64,000 nt of DNA from Streptomyces sp. SirexAA-E. GTDB taxonomy: Bacteria; Actinomycetota; Actinomycetes; Streptomycetales; Streptomycetaceae. Every line of letters starts with the position of its first letter. The first letter of the stretch is position 1. The position numbers were made by a program, and so were the translations under genes. Of the stretch, positions 1 to 11,382 are shown piece after piece. The stretch covers positions 3,162,001 through 3,226,000 of the forward strand of contig NC_015953.1 in NCBI RefSeq assembly GCF_000177195.2, in the 5' to 3' direction. The notes below the pieces were generated by a model. That model was not told the DNA's origin. It ran no database searches and saw only the letters and a list, made by a program, of their open reading frames with translations.

Positions 1-48
1 CGGAACGGGCGTCATGACGAGCGGGGGCAGAAGCGGTGCGCGGCCTGA
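1..48 (+). CDS. sigE: RNA polymerase sigma factor SigE, 3' end only
   Basis: Only the last 15 codons and the TGA (46-48) lie in the window. The frame ends in Arg-Cys-Ala-Ala, which agrees with my memory of the S. coelicolor SigE C-terminus. The next three genes are clearly the cseA-cseB-cseC set that follows sigE in Streptomyces. SigE is the ECF sigma factor for cell-envelope stress, released when the CseC/CseB pair senses wall damage. The identity rests mainly on gene order because no functional domain is visible. Confidence 0.6.
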   Translation, partial: RNGRHDERGQKRCAA

Positions 49-770
49 CAGGCGGCGGTGACGACGACGCGGTGACCGACCGGGCCCCGGGGCCCGGTAC
101 CAGCCCGCCGGGGACCCCCGGCGGGCTCCGGGCGCCTCTGGTGGCGGGCGGCGGTGCGGCCATGGCCGGACTCGTCGCCCTGGGCCTGTTGTGCGGGGCC
201 TGCTCCACCGGCGGTACGGGGACCCGCGACGAGGGACCGGCGGGCACCCAGCCGGTCGTCCGGGCCACCCCGTCGGCCGCCGTGCCCACCGGGACGGCGA
301 GGCCCGCCCCCCGGGTCAACGCCGTGCAGCTCGTCAAGGGCGACCCGGAGGTCGGCCGGCGCATCAGGAACGATCTGAAGCCCTGCGCCGGCGACGAGTA
401 CCCGGTGGACACCTCCTACGGCACGCTCACCGGCGGCACGGCGCCCGACCTCGTGGTCAACGTGATGACCTGCGGGGACTCCGTGGGCATCGGGACCTAT
501 GTCTACCGGCAGGCCGCGGACGGCTCGTACGCCAACGTCTTCGCCGCCGAGATTCCGGCGGTCTACGGAACGATCGACCGGGGCGACCTGGTGGTGACCA
601 CCCAGGTCTACGGGGCGAAGGACGCGGTCGCGTTCCCCTCCGGCGAGGACGTCATCACCTATCGCTGGGCGACGGACCGGTTCACCGAGACCGACCGGGT
701 GCACAACGACTTCAACCGGGCCGTCGGCACCGGGGAGGGCGACCTTCCCGAGCCCACGGCGCAGAACTGA
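36..770 (+). CDS. cseA: CseA-like lipoprotein, negative modulator of the SigE system
   Basis: 244 aa from GTG 36, which overlaps the sigE stop and has a purine-rich GGGGG run 8-9 nt upstream. GTG 72 is an alternative start and gives 232 aa. A hydrophobic signal segment near residues 33-52 ends in a Cys-rich site (LLCGACS, Cys53 and Cys56). This is a loose lipobox, so lipidation on Cys56 is likely but not canonical. The remainder has no enzyme motif. In S. coelicolor CseA is an extracytoplasmic lipoprotein that dampens sigE expression. Here it sits between sigE and cseB, 10 nt before cseB, as expected for the four-gene operon. Confidence 0.8.
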   Translation: MRGLTGGGDDDAVTDRAPGPGTSPPGTPGGLRAPLVAGGGAAMAGLVALGLLCGACSTGGTGTRDEGPAGTQPVVRATPSAAVPTGTARPAPRVNAVQLVKGDPEVGRRIRNDLKPCAGDEYPVDTSYGTLTGGTAPDLVVNVMTCGDSVGIGTYVYRQAADGSYANVFAAEIPAVYGTIDRGDLVVTTQVYGAKDAVAFPSGEDVITYRWATDRFTETDRVHNDFNRAVGTGEGDLPEPTAQN

Positions 771-780
771 GGCTGCCCCC

Positions 781-1491
781 ATGGCCGACACCCATGTCCT
801 GTTCGTCGAGGACGACGACGTCATCCGCGAGGCCACCCAGCTCGCCCTGGAGCGGGTCGGCTTCACGGTCACCGCCGTGCCCGACGGCCTGCTGGGGCTC
901 GAGGCGTTCCGGGCGGACCGGCCGGACATCGCGCTGCTCGACGTGATGGTGCCCGGCCTGGACGGGGTGAGCCTGTGCCGCCGCATCCGGGACGAGTCCA
1001 CGGTGCCCGTGATCATGCTGTCGGCGCGGGCCGACGCCATCGACGTGGTGCTCGGCCTGGAGGCCGGGGCCGACGACTACGTCACCAAGCCCTTCGACGG
1101 CGCGGTGCTGGTCGCCCGGATCCGGGCCGTGCTGCGCCGCTTCGGACACGCCTCGGGCGCGGGCGGCGGGCCCGAGGGCGGTACCGGCCACGTCGACGGG
1201 ACGGACGGGGTGCTGGTCTTCGGGGACGTGGAGATCGACACGGAGGGCATGGAGGTGCGCAGGGGAGGCGCGCACGTGAGCCTGACGCCGACGGAGATGC
1301 GGCTGCTGCTGGAGTTCTCCTCCGCGCCGGGCACCGTGCTCTCCCGGGACCGGCTCCTGGAGCGGGTCTGGGACTACGGCTGGGGCGGCGACACCCGCGT
1401 CGTGGACGTCCATGTGCAGCGGCTGCGCACCAAGATCGGCCAGGACCGGATCGAGACGGTCCGCGGCTTCGGCTACAAGCTCCGCGCATGA
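781..1491 (+). CDS. cseB: Response regulator CseB (OmpR/PhoB family)
   Basis: 236 aa. The N-terminal receiver domain has the acidic cluster at Glu10-Asp11-Asp12, the phospho-acceptor Asp54 in ALLDVMVPG and Lys103 in VTKPF. The C-terminal winged-helix DNA-binding domain (about 140-236) contains the usual RVVDVHVQRLRTKI recognition region and ends in GFGYKL. A Gly/Asp-rich linker separates the domains. The stop overlaps the cseC start in an ATGA. In the family, phosphorylated CseB activates the sigE promoter, so the operon controls its own sigma factor. Confidence 0.93.
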   Translation: MADTHVLFVEDDDVIREATQLALERVGFTVTAVPDGLLGLEAFRADRPDIALLDVMVPGLDGVSLCRRIRDESTVPVIMLSARADAIDVVLGLEAGADDYVTKPFDGAVLVARIRAVLRRFGHASGAGGGPEGGTGHVDGTDGVLVFGDVEIDTEGMEVRRGGAHVSLTPTEMRLLLEFSSAPGTVLSRDRLLERVWDYGWGGDTRVVDVHVQRLRTKIGQDRIETVRGFGYKLRA

Positions 1492-2810
1492 GGCGGCTCG
1501 CGCTGCGGACCGGGGTCCGCTGGAAGATCAGCATCGCCATCGCCGCCGTCGGCGCGCTCATCGCGGTGGCGCTGAGCCTCGTCGTCCACAACGCCGCCCG
1601 GGTGTCGATGCTGGAGAACGCCCGCGAGGTGCAGCTGGAACGGCTGCTGTTCGCGCAGCGGCTCTACGAGGCGTCCAACACGCAGAAACCGCCGCCGAAG
1701 TTCGGTGCCAAGATCAACGATCCGGCGCTGCCGAAAAGCCTGCGGCACCAGATGCGGGAGAACCGCCGGGCCACCCATGTCGACGAGTACGCCGACGGCG
1801 TGCCCGACGTCTGGGCGGCCGTACCGCTGGCCAACGGCGACGTCCTGTCGCTGCACACCCGGTTCGCCGACCGTAGTTCCATGATCATGGGCGACCTGGA
1901 CCGGGCGCTGGTCATCGGCTCGGTCTCGGTGGTCTTCGGCGGCTGCGCGCTGGGGGTGCTGATCGGCGGCCAGCTGTCCCGGCGGCTGCGCAAGGCGGCC
2001 GCGGCGGCCGGCAAGGTCGCCCAGGGCAACACGGACGTCCGCGTCCGGGAGGCCGTAGGCGGGGTCGTACGGGACGAGACCGATGAGCTGGCCCGTGCCG
2101 TGGACGCGCTCACGGACGCGCTGAACGAGCGGATCGAGGCGGAGCGCCGGGTCACCGCGGACATCGCCCATGAGCTGCGCACCCCGGTGACGGGGCTGCT
2201 GACCGCCGCCGAGCTGCTGCCTCCGGGCCGCCCCACGGAGCTCGTGCGCGACCGGGCGCAGGCGCTGCGGACCCTGGTCGAGGACGTCCTGGAGGTGGCG
2301 CGGCTGGACAGCGCGTCGGAGCGTGCGGAGCTCCAGGAACTGCCGCTGGGTGAGTTCGTCAGCCGGCGCATCGGCCTTCTCGACCCGGAGATCACGGTCC
2401 AGGTGGTGCACGAGTCCTGGGTCTCCACGGACCCTCGGCGCCTGGAACGCATCCTGGGCAATCTGCTGGGGAACGCGGCCAAGCACGGGGCGGGCCCGGT
2501 GGAGGTCACGGTCGAGGGCCGGGTCGTACGGGTCCGCGACCACGGGCCCGGCTTCCCGGACGACCTGCTGCGGGAGGGGCCGAGCCGGTTCCGTACCGGA
2601 AGCAGCGACCGGGCCGGGCGCGGCCACGGGCTGGGGCTCACGATCGCCGCCGGCCAGGCACGGGTCCTGGGGGCCCGGCTGACGTTCCGCAACGCCGCTC
2701 CGGCCGGGACCACCGACGGTACGGGCGGGGCGGTGGCCGTGCTGTGGCTGCCCGAGCACGCGCCGACGGACACCGGGAGCTTCCCCGTGCTGCGCCAGGC
2801 GGCGGACTGA
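1488..2810 (+). CDS. cseC: Sensor histidine kinase CseC
   Basis: 440 aa from ATG 1488, which shares ATGA with the cseB stop. Transmembrane helices at about 12-34 and 139-161 flank an extracytoplasmic sensor loop of about 100 residues. A HAMP region follows, then the dimerisation box with His228 (TADIAHELRTP). The catalytic domain shows the N box (ILGNLLGNAAKHG), DHGPGFP and GHGLGLTIA. In S. coelicolor CseC responds to cell-wall antibiotics and lysozyme and phosphorylates CseB. All catalytic motifs are intact. Confidence 0.93.
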   Translation: MRRLALRTGVRWKISIAIAAVGALIAVALSLVVHNAARVSMLENAREVQLERLLFAQRLYEASNTQKPPPKFGAKINDPALPKSLRHQMRENRRATHVDEYADGVPDVWAAVPLANGDVLSLHTRFADRSSMIMGDLDRALVIGSVSVVFGGCALGVLIGGQLSRRLRKAAAAAGKVAQGNTDVRVREAVGGVVRDETDELARAVDALTDALNERIEAERRVTADIAHELRTPVTGLLTAAELLPPGRPTELVRDRAQALRTLVEDVLEVARLDSASERAELQELPLGEFVSRRIGLLDPEITVQVVHESWVSTDPRRLERILGNLLGNAAKHGAGPVEVTVEGRVVRVRDHGPGFPDDLLREGPSRFRTGSSDRAGRGHGLGLTIAAGQARVLGARLTFRNAAPAGTTDGTGGAVAVLWLPEHAPTDTGSFPVLRQAAD

Positions 2811-2819
2811 GCCGGTGGA

Positions 2820-2863
2820 CGGGCCGGGCCCCGGGGACGTTGTCGTCCCCGGGGCCCGGCCCG
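2820..2863. terminator. Strong hairpin terminator between cseC and the MFS gene
   Basis: A perfect 20-bp stem (2820-2839 with 2844-2863) closes on the 4-nt loop TTGT. It lies 9 nt after the cseC stop and 14 nt before the end of the convergent efflux gene, so it can serve both transcripts. There is no long T tract, which is usual for Streptomyces terminators. Confidence 0.85.
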
Positions 2864-2877
2864 CGTACTGCCGTGGT

Positions 2878-4494
<1,617 letters not shown>

Positions 4495-4508
4495 TCACCG
4501 GTGCGACG

Positions 4509-4579
4509 CTTACTTGCCGCCCGGCTAGTTGACTACACTGAGGAAAAGTAGACCCGTAACTAGCCGGGCGTCAAGTAAG
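4509..4579. promoter_or_regulatory. Duplicated TetR-type operator in the divergent promoter region
   Basis: Two 22-nt arms (4509-4530 and 4558-4579) are inverted copies of each other with one mismatch. Each contains an 18-bp pseudo-palindrome (4513-4530 and 4558-4575, 7 of 9 paired positions) of the form ACTTGCCGC/CCGGCTAGT. The centres are 45 bp apart, about four helical turns, so two repressor dimers could sit on the same face. The AT-richer 27 bp between the arms probably holds the promoters of both divergent genes. Confidence 0.75.
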
Positions 4580-4597
4580 TTGAGGGAGAGTCGTCTC

Positions 4598-5191
4598 ATG
4601 GGCAGCACGCCGCAGCCGCGCCGGGGAAACACCCGCCAGCGCATTCAGGACGTCGCCCTGGAGCTCTTCGCCGAGCAGGGATACGACAAGACCTCGCTCC
4701 GCGAGATCGCCGAGCGGCTGGACGTCACCAAGGCGGCCCTCTACTACCACTTCAAGACCAAGGAAGACATCCTCAACAGCATCTTCGACGACCTGAACCG
4801 GCCGGTCGAGGAGTTGCTCGCCTGGGGTGCGGAGCAGCCGCGGACCCTGGAGACGAAGAAGGAGATCCTGGTCCGGTACAGCGAGGCGCTCAGCATCGCC
4901 CAGCCCCTCTTCCGCTTCATGCAGGAGAACCAGGCCACGGTCCGGGACCTGAGCATCGGCCACACCATCAAGCGCCGGGTCATCGCCCTGGTGGACCTCA
5001 TCAAGGACCCGGACGCCCCGCTCACCGACCAGGTGCGCTGCTTCACGGCCCTGATGGCCATGCACGCGGGGGTCATCGCCCTCAGAGACGCCGAAGGCGA
5101 CCCCGAGGAGAAGCGCAAGGCTGCTCTCGAGGTCGCCGTCGAGCTGGTGACCAAGGCCCACGATCAGGGCCCCGCCGGGCCCGCCGCGTAG
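4598..5191 (+). CDS. TetR-family transcriptional repressor
   Basis: 197 aa from ATG 4598, chosen because GAGGGAGAG lies 8-16 nt upstream. An upstream in-frame start at 4529 would put the operator inside the gene. The N-terminal helix-turn-helix (residues about 13-60: RIQDVALELFAEQGYDKTSLREIAERLDVTKAALYYHFKTKEDIL, of which KAALYYHFKTKE is the recognition signature) is canonical. The ligand-binding C-terminal half is unassigned. It probably represses itself and the divergent MFS exporter through the operator at 4509-4579. Confidence 0.9.
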   Translation: MGSTPQPRRGNTRQRIQDVALELFAEQGYDKTSLREIAERLDVTKAALYYHFKTKEDILNSIFDDLNRPVEELLAWGAEQPRTLETKKEILVRYSEALSIAQPLFRFMQENQATVRDLSIGHTIKRRVIALVDLIKDPDAPLTDQVRCFTALMAMHAGVIALRDAEGDPEEKRKAALEVAVELVTKAHDQGPAGPAA

Positions 5192-5208
5192 AGCGGGCCC
5201 GGGGTGCG

Positions 5209-5898
5209 TCACACGTGGACGTGCACCGAGTTGAGGTACGAGACCGGGTTGATCGCCGAGCCGTAGTTCGCGGTGGTCCGGATCTCGAAGTGCAGGTGCG
5301 GGCCACTGGAGTTCCCGGTGTTGCCGGACAGGGCGATCTTCTCGCCCGTCTTCACGTGGTCACCGATCTTCACCTGGATCTTCGACAGGTGGGCGTACTG
5401 CGAGTACTTGCCGTTGGCGTGCTTGATCACGATGGCGTTGCCGTACGCGGGGCCGTCGCCGCCACCGTTCGGACCGGCCTTGACGACCGTACCGGCGTGC
5501 GCGGCCTCGACCTTGGTGCCGATCGGCACGGCGAAGTCCTGGCCGGAGTGCTTGCTGGCCCAGCGGTCGCCGCCGGTGCCGTAGGTGGCGCTCAGCACGT
5601 AGTGGCTGACCGGCGTCCGCCAGGAGGCGGCCTTCTTCTTCGCTGCGGCTTCCTTGTCGGCCGAGGCCTTCTTGGCGGCCGCGGCGGCCTTGCTCTGGGC
5701 GGTCGCCTGCTGGGCGACGGAGTCGGCGGTGGCCGCGCCGGCGAGGGCCGCGGTGTCCGCGGTGCCCGTCGTGCCGGACGCGAACGCCGCGCCCGCGCCG
5801 AACACCATCGACGCACCCAGGCCTGCGGCCACGACGGCGCCACTGACGCGGGACATGGACGGGCGGCGGGAGTGCTGGAACGTAACGCGCTTCGACAT
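5209..5898 (-). CDS. Secreted M23-family (LytM-type) metallopeptidase
   Basis: 229 aa from the ATG at 5898, preceded by GGAGG with an 8-nt spacer. An upstream start at 5991 lacks this and would bury the signal peptide. The Sec signal sequence spans about 1-41, ending near AGAAFASG. An Ala/Lys-rich helical linker (about 60-100) follows. The M23 domain (about 118-225) has HSGQDF, YAHL and HLHFE, which supply the zinc ligands and catalytic His. The family cleaves peptide bridges in peptidoglycan. The gene stands alone, convergent with tetR, with an unusually long gene-free leader. Confidence 0.9.
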   Translation of the reverse strand: MSKRVTFQHSRRPSMSRVSGAVVAAGLGASMVFGAGAAFASGTTGTADTAALAGAATADSVAQQATAQSKAAAAAKKASADKEAAAKKKAASWRTPVSHYVLSATYGTGGDRWASKHSGQDFAVPIGTKVEAAHAGTVVKAGPNGGGDGPAYGNAIVIKHANGKYSQYAHLSKIQVKIGDHVKTGEKIALSGNTGNSSGPHLHFEIRTTANYGSAINPVSYLNSVHVHV

Positions 5899-6062
5899 GC
5901 GGGGGAACCTCCGGGGTGACTGGACCCGATGCTCGACCGGGCTTGCTCCACCTTGGTAACCCGGGCCCCCCGAAACGCCCAAACACCTCATCTACGATGA
6001 AAAGCCGTAGACGGGAGCGCGGGAATGGAATGCGGGAGTGCGCCACGACGACCACGACGACC

Positions 6063-6083
6063 TTCCGGAAAGATTTTCCGGAA
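6063..6083. promoter_or_regulatory. Perfect 21-nt palindrome upstream of the M23 peptidase
   Basis: Two 9-nt arms, TTCCGGAAA and TTTCCGGAA, are separated by 3 nt. It lies about 165-185 nt upstream of the M23 start codon on the side expected for its promoter. It may be an operator for an unknown regulator. It is too AT-rich and isolated to be a typical terminator. Confidence 0.45.
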
Positions 6084-6170
6084 CAGGTTTAACCCCTGCT
6101 CGAACCCCACCCTTCTGGGACACAGGCGTCCGAATCAGACGTATCGCCTCGAACGCCGAAAGTCTCGGGC

Positions 6171-6194
6171 CCTCCGGGACCAAGGTCCCGGAGG
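6171..6194. terminator. Hairpin with 9-11 bp GC stem in the M23 leader region
   Basis: CCTCCGGGACC at 6171-6181 pairs with GGTCCCGGAGG at 6184-6194. With a 2-nt centre, the actual loop would be 4-6 nt. It lies about 270 nt upstream of the M23 start on that gene's strand, so it could be either a factor-independent terminator or leader structure. No assigned gene ends next to it. Confidence 0.35.
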
Positions 6195-6422
6195 GGGACG
6201 GGGCTGGTGCTCCTAGCGTGCGTAGTAGGCCCGAAAAGGGCTGTGCGCCTTGTCACCGACGGGGGCCCTGGAACCCTCGATCCCGGGGTGCCGAGACGGC
6301 CTCGGCGGGACCTGCCGACGGCACGGGATGCCCGCGGATCGACCGGTCCCACGCCGTCCGCCGACGGGTCGGCCGACAGTGCGGGAGCCGCCCCGTCCAG
6401 GGCGTGATCCGGGGGCTGTCTT

Positions 6423-6478
6423 GGGCCTGGCGGCCTGGAGCCTAGGGGCCTGGCGGCCTGGGGCCTGGGAGGTGGGCG
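6423..6478. repeat. Imperfect 23-nt direct repeat, two copies
   Basis: The segment beginning GGGCCTGGCGGCCTGG at 6423 recurs 23 nt later at 6446, followed by related GGCCTGG units. It is purine/pyrimidine-skewed low-complexity DNA in a gene-free region, likely produced by slippage. Confidence 0.55.
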
Positions 6479-6603
6479 GCCGCACGGGATACCCGGCGCC
6501 CTGCCCATCGGCGTACGCGACCAGGGCCCGGCCTGCCCACAGCACCCCACGCGCGCACACGCACACGCACCCATGCCCGCCCGAGTCCCGCCGTGCCCGC
6601 CGC

Positions 6604-6640
6604 GCCCGCCACGCCCGCCACGCCCGCCACGCCCGCCACC
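6604..6640. repeat. 9-nt tandem repeat, about four units
   Basis: The unit CGCCCGCCA is repeated head to tail about four times. Read on the minus strand it would encode a GVA or GHG repeat, but no ribosome site or conserved frame supports a gene. Copy number would be expected to vary between strains. Confidence 0.6.
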
Positions 6641-6721
6641 ATGGTGCCTACGAGCGTGGAGGCCCCGGACCGCTCCACCCCCGCCTCGACCCCAGGGCGC
6701 ACACCCCCACCCGCACACACG

Positions 6722-6767
6722 AAAAGGGGCTGCCCCGGACCGTCGAACGGTCCGGGGCAGCCCCTTT
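6722..6767 (-). terminator. Rho-independent terminator of clpC
   Basis: A perfect 20-bp stem (6723-6742 with 6748-6767) has a 5-nt apex TCGAA and reads on the minus strand into four T residues. It starts 24 nt after the clpC stop. This is the most classical terminator in the window. Confidence 0.92.
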
Positions 6768-6790
6768 GTGCGCTCAGGCGCCAGGCGCCC

Positions 6791-9319
<2,529 letters not shown>

Positions 9320-9727
9320 CGTTAATCGCTCCTCAGAGCGGTCAGGCAGTAAGGGGTCGGTCCCCTCCCTGTCCTTCCGCAGCTTAGTCCCGCAAGCGGG
9401 GACCGCTCATTTCAACTGCCGACACCCGTTGATGGCCTCCTGCCCCGAACGCCGACAACTGCCTCAACCCGATGGTGCGAGACGATGTTCCCGCAGGCCA
9501 GGCAGATAGCCCTTTCGCCAGTACGCCGATGGCGAACGTGAGACGCTTTTGCCCGCGTGTCGCCCCTTCCCACTAGGGATGTCTTACCCGCACTCACCGA
9601 CAGTCCATGCGGCGCACCCCCGTTCACTCCGCTACGGGCGAACAACTTCGTGCCGTCGAGTGCTCCCGTGCGCCCCTTGCGCCCGTACGGAGAGCGATGA
9701 TTCGGGGGCTGTCCGTAACTCCGGGCG
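9320..9727. other. clpC upstream region, no gene
   Basis: 408 nt between clpC and the divergent hypothetical at 9728. Frames crossing it are not gene-like. It holds the clpC leader, a ClgR-type box at 9524-9537 within a wider TTCGCC-N11-GGCGAA inverted repeat (9514-9536), and presumably the promoter of the 9728 gene. I see no heat-shock HAIR element. Confidence 0.55.
9524..9537 (-). promoter_or_regulatory. ClgR-type binding site upstream of clpC
   Basis: On the minus strand the sequence reads GTTCGC-CATCG-GCG, matching the GTTCGC-N5-GCG motif described for the Clp gene regulator ClgR of Streptomyces. It points toward clpC and sits about 205 bp upstream of its start codon, where an activator site is plausible. 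Binding is inferred from motif and target identity. Confidence 0.6.
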
Positions 9728-10333
9728 GTGCCGGGCGGTTCATCGGACATGGTTCCCATCGTTCCGCCTCCCCGCTCCTCGCCGGAAGCCGACGGCCACG
9801 CGCAGTGGTACGCACGCGAGCTCGGCTGGACCACGGCCGGCACCTCGCCCGTGCGGTTGCCCACCGGGCTGTGCTTCGACGTGCTCGACCTCCCCGCCCT
9901 GGCGGGCCACGCGGTCCTGCGCCGGGTGGGGCGCACCGGTCCGGTGGCACGGGCGGGGCAGCAAATGTGGTTCCTGGTGGCCGCCGGAAGCGCCGACGAG
10001 GTGCCGGGGCTGCTCGACTGGCTGGAGTGGGGCGGGATCACGCTCGATCTGGCCGCGATCGGTGCGGGGGGCTCCATCGCCGCGCCGGTGCCGCCCGGTA
10101 GGACGGGAAGCCCGCCGGGGGCCGCGTTCTGGCTGCGGCCCCCCGAGCCGCGCCGGACGGTACAGACCCCGCTCCCGGCACTGGCCGGCTTCGGGAACAG
10201 AGGTGGGGACGCTCCCGATCTCGTGCGGCTCGTGGACGCCGCGGCGACGGAATGCCACCGGGCCCGGCTGGCGCACGCCCGGACACACCTGAGGGACGGT
10301 CTGCCGGATAATCAGCCGTTGGCCTTCTCGTAA
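9728..10333 (+). CDS. Conserved Streptomyces hypothetical protein, weakly primase/polymerase-like
   Basis: 201 aa from GTG 9728 or 194 aa from ATG 9749. Cytoplasmic, no signal or membrane segment. The stretch WYARELGW...PTGLCFDVLDLPALAG resembles the start of actinobacterial bifunctional primase/polymerase (prim-pol) domains, but the acidic catalytic residues of a working prim-pol are not evident. It may be a decayed or repurposed domain. From memory the gene occupies this place beside clpC and lsr2 in S. coelicolor too. Its last 22 nt overlap the end of lsr2 on the other strand. Function unknown. Confidence 0.7.
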   Translation: MPGGSSDMVPIVPPPRSSPEADGHAQWYARELGWTTAGTSPVRLPTGLCFDVLDLPALAGHAVLRRVGRTGPVARAGQQMWFLVAAGSADEVPGLLDWLEWGGITLDLAAIGAGGSIAAPVPPGRTGSPPGAAFWLRPPEPRRTVQTPLPALAGFGNRGGDAPDLVRLVDAAATECHRARLAHARTHLRDGLPDNQPLAFS

Positions 10334-10647
10334 GCCTCGCGGATCTCGGCCGGAACGCGGCCGCGGTCATTCACGTTGTGGCCGTTCTCGCGGGCCCACT
10401 TACGGATCTCGGCGGTGTCCTTGTTGCCGCCCGTGACGGCACGGCCCTTGCCGCGCCCGGTCGCCGCACGGCCACCGGTACGACGGCCGCTCTTGGTGTA
10501 CGGCTCAAGAAGACCGCGGAGCTTGTCCGCGTTGCTCGTGGTGAGGTCGATCTCGTACGTCTTGCCATCCAGAGCGAACGTCACGGTCTCGTCCGCCTCG
10601 CCACCGTCGAGGTCATCAACAAGAAGGACCTGAACCTTCTGCGCCAC
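10312..10647 (-). CDS. lsr2: Lsr2, nucleoid-associated xenogeneic silencer
   Basis: 111 aa from GTG 10647 (mature start AQKVQVLLVDDLDGG). An ATG 15 nt further upstream is possible but would add residues not typical of the family. The N-terminal dimerisation/oligomerisation domain spans about 1-60, a basic Gly/Arg linker about 61-80, and the C-terminal DNA-binding domain about 80-111 carries the minor-groove AT-hook-like RGR in NDRGRVPAEI. Lsr2 bridges AT-rich DNA and silences horizontally acquired and specialised-metabolism genes. It is convergent with, and overlaps, the hypothetical gene at 9728. Confidence 0.96.
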   Translation of the reverse strand: MAQKVQVLLVDDLDGGEADETVTFALDGKTYEIDLTTSNADKLRGLLEPYTKSGRRTGGRAATGRGKGRAVTGGNKDTAEIRKWARENGHNVNDRGRVPAEIREAYEKANG

Positions 10648-10791
10648 CGGATTTCCTTTCATCGAAAATGCAGTACGCGGAAAGGAAACCGCTTTTCCCC
10701 GGAAAACACAAACCCCTGGGAGAGGTTCAGGAGCTCGAGAAGACGGGAAACGTGCGCGATTCGGACATAGGGTTCCGGCGTCGCCCGCCGT

Positions 10792-11373
10792 TCACAGGTG
10801 CAGAAGCATCCGGCTGTTGCCCAAGGTGTTCGGTTTCACTCGTTCGAGACCCAGGAACTCCGCGACACCCTCGTCATAGGAACGCAGCAGCTCACTGTAG
10901 ACATCTCCGTCGACCGGGGTCTCTCCGATCTCGGTGAACCCGTGCTTCGCGAAGAAGTCGACTTCGAAGGTGAGGCAGAAAACCCTGCGGACACCCAGCC
11001 AGCGCGCGGTCTGCAAGAGCTTGTCCAGGACCTGGTGCCCTACGCCGGCGCCCTTGATGGCCCTGTCCACGGCGAGAGTACGCACCTCGGCGAGGTCTTC
11101 CCACATCACGTGCAGTGCGCCGCAGCCGATGACCCGGGCGTCCTCGTCGCGTTCGGCGACCCAGAACTCCTGGATGTCCTCGTAAAGCGTCACCGTCGCT
11201 TTGTCGAGCAGGATCCCGTCGGAGACGTACCCGTCGAGCAGGCTCCGTACGGACGCCACATCGCTGGTCCTGGCACGCCGGACGGTGATGGCCGCTCCTT
11301 TTACCGACGGGTCGGTACGGAAATCGGCGTCCTGATCGGTACGGGGATCGGTTTGCGGCAGCTCTGAGGACAT
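10792..11373 (-). CDS. argA: GNAT-family amino-acid N-acetyltransferase (short ArgA type)
   Basis: 193 aa. After a charged N-terminal tail of about 28 residues there is a single GNAT fold with LAVDRAIKGAGVGHQVLDKL as the acetyl-CoA-binding motif A and FCLTFEVDFFAKHGF as motif B. This layout fits the short, kinase-free N-acetylglutamate synthases of actinobacteria (as M. tuberculosis Rv2747), the first step of arginine synthesis. Substrate assignment is by family resemblance only. It starts 9 nt after the blaI-like gene and is likely co-transcribed with it. Confidence 0.7.
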   Translation of the reverse strand: MSSELPQTDPRTDQDADFRTDPSVKGAAITVRRARTSDVASVRSLLDGYVSDGILLDKATVTLYEDIQEFWVAERDEDARVIGCGALHVMWEDLAEVRTLAVDRAIKGAGVGHQVLDKLLQTARWLGVRRVFCLTFEVDFFAKHGFTEIGETPVDGDVYSELLRSYDEGVAEFLGLERVKPNTLGNSRMLLHL

Positions 11374-11382
11374 GCCCCGACG

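Larger units (their letters stand above)
5899..6790. other. Gene-free 0.9 kb region between the M23 gene and clpC
   Basis: No reading frame here has a believable protein. The open frames encode Pro/Arg/Gly/His runs that follow the base composition. The region holds the M23 promoter and leader, a 21-nt palindrome (6063-6083), a hairpin (6171-6194), an inverted repeat TCTACG-N9-CGTAGA at 5991-6011, direct repeats near 6423-6475, a 9-nt tandem repeat near 6604-6640, and the clpC terminator (6722-6767). I found no recognisable c-di-AMP (ydaO) riboswitch core in the M23 leader. Confidence 0.6.

Noticed and set aside
12..1413. Long minus-strand open frames opposite cseA-cseB
   Set aside because: They are high-GC shadows: Arg/Gly/Ala/His-rich, no domain, no ribosome site, and fully opposite well-supported genes. 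The same holds for the many other frames that mirror known genes through the window.
5899..6060. c-di-AMP (ydaO) riboswitch in the M23 peptidase leader
   Set aside because: Considered because wall hydrolase genes in Streptomyces often carry it, but I could not find the conserved core or its paired arms.
6089..6720. Open frames of 60-200 codons on both strands of the gene-free region before clpC
   Set aside because: Products are Gly/Arg/Pro/His runs arising from tandem repeats. No start has a ribosome site and the frames disagree with each other.
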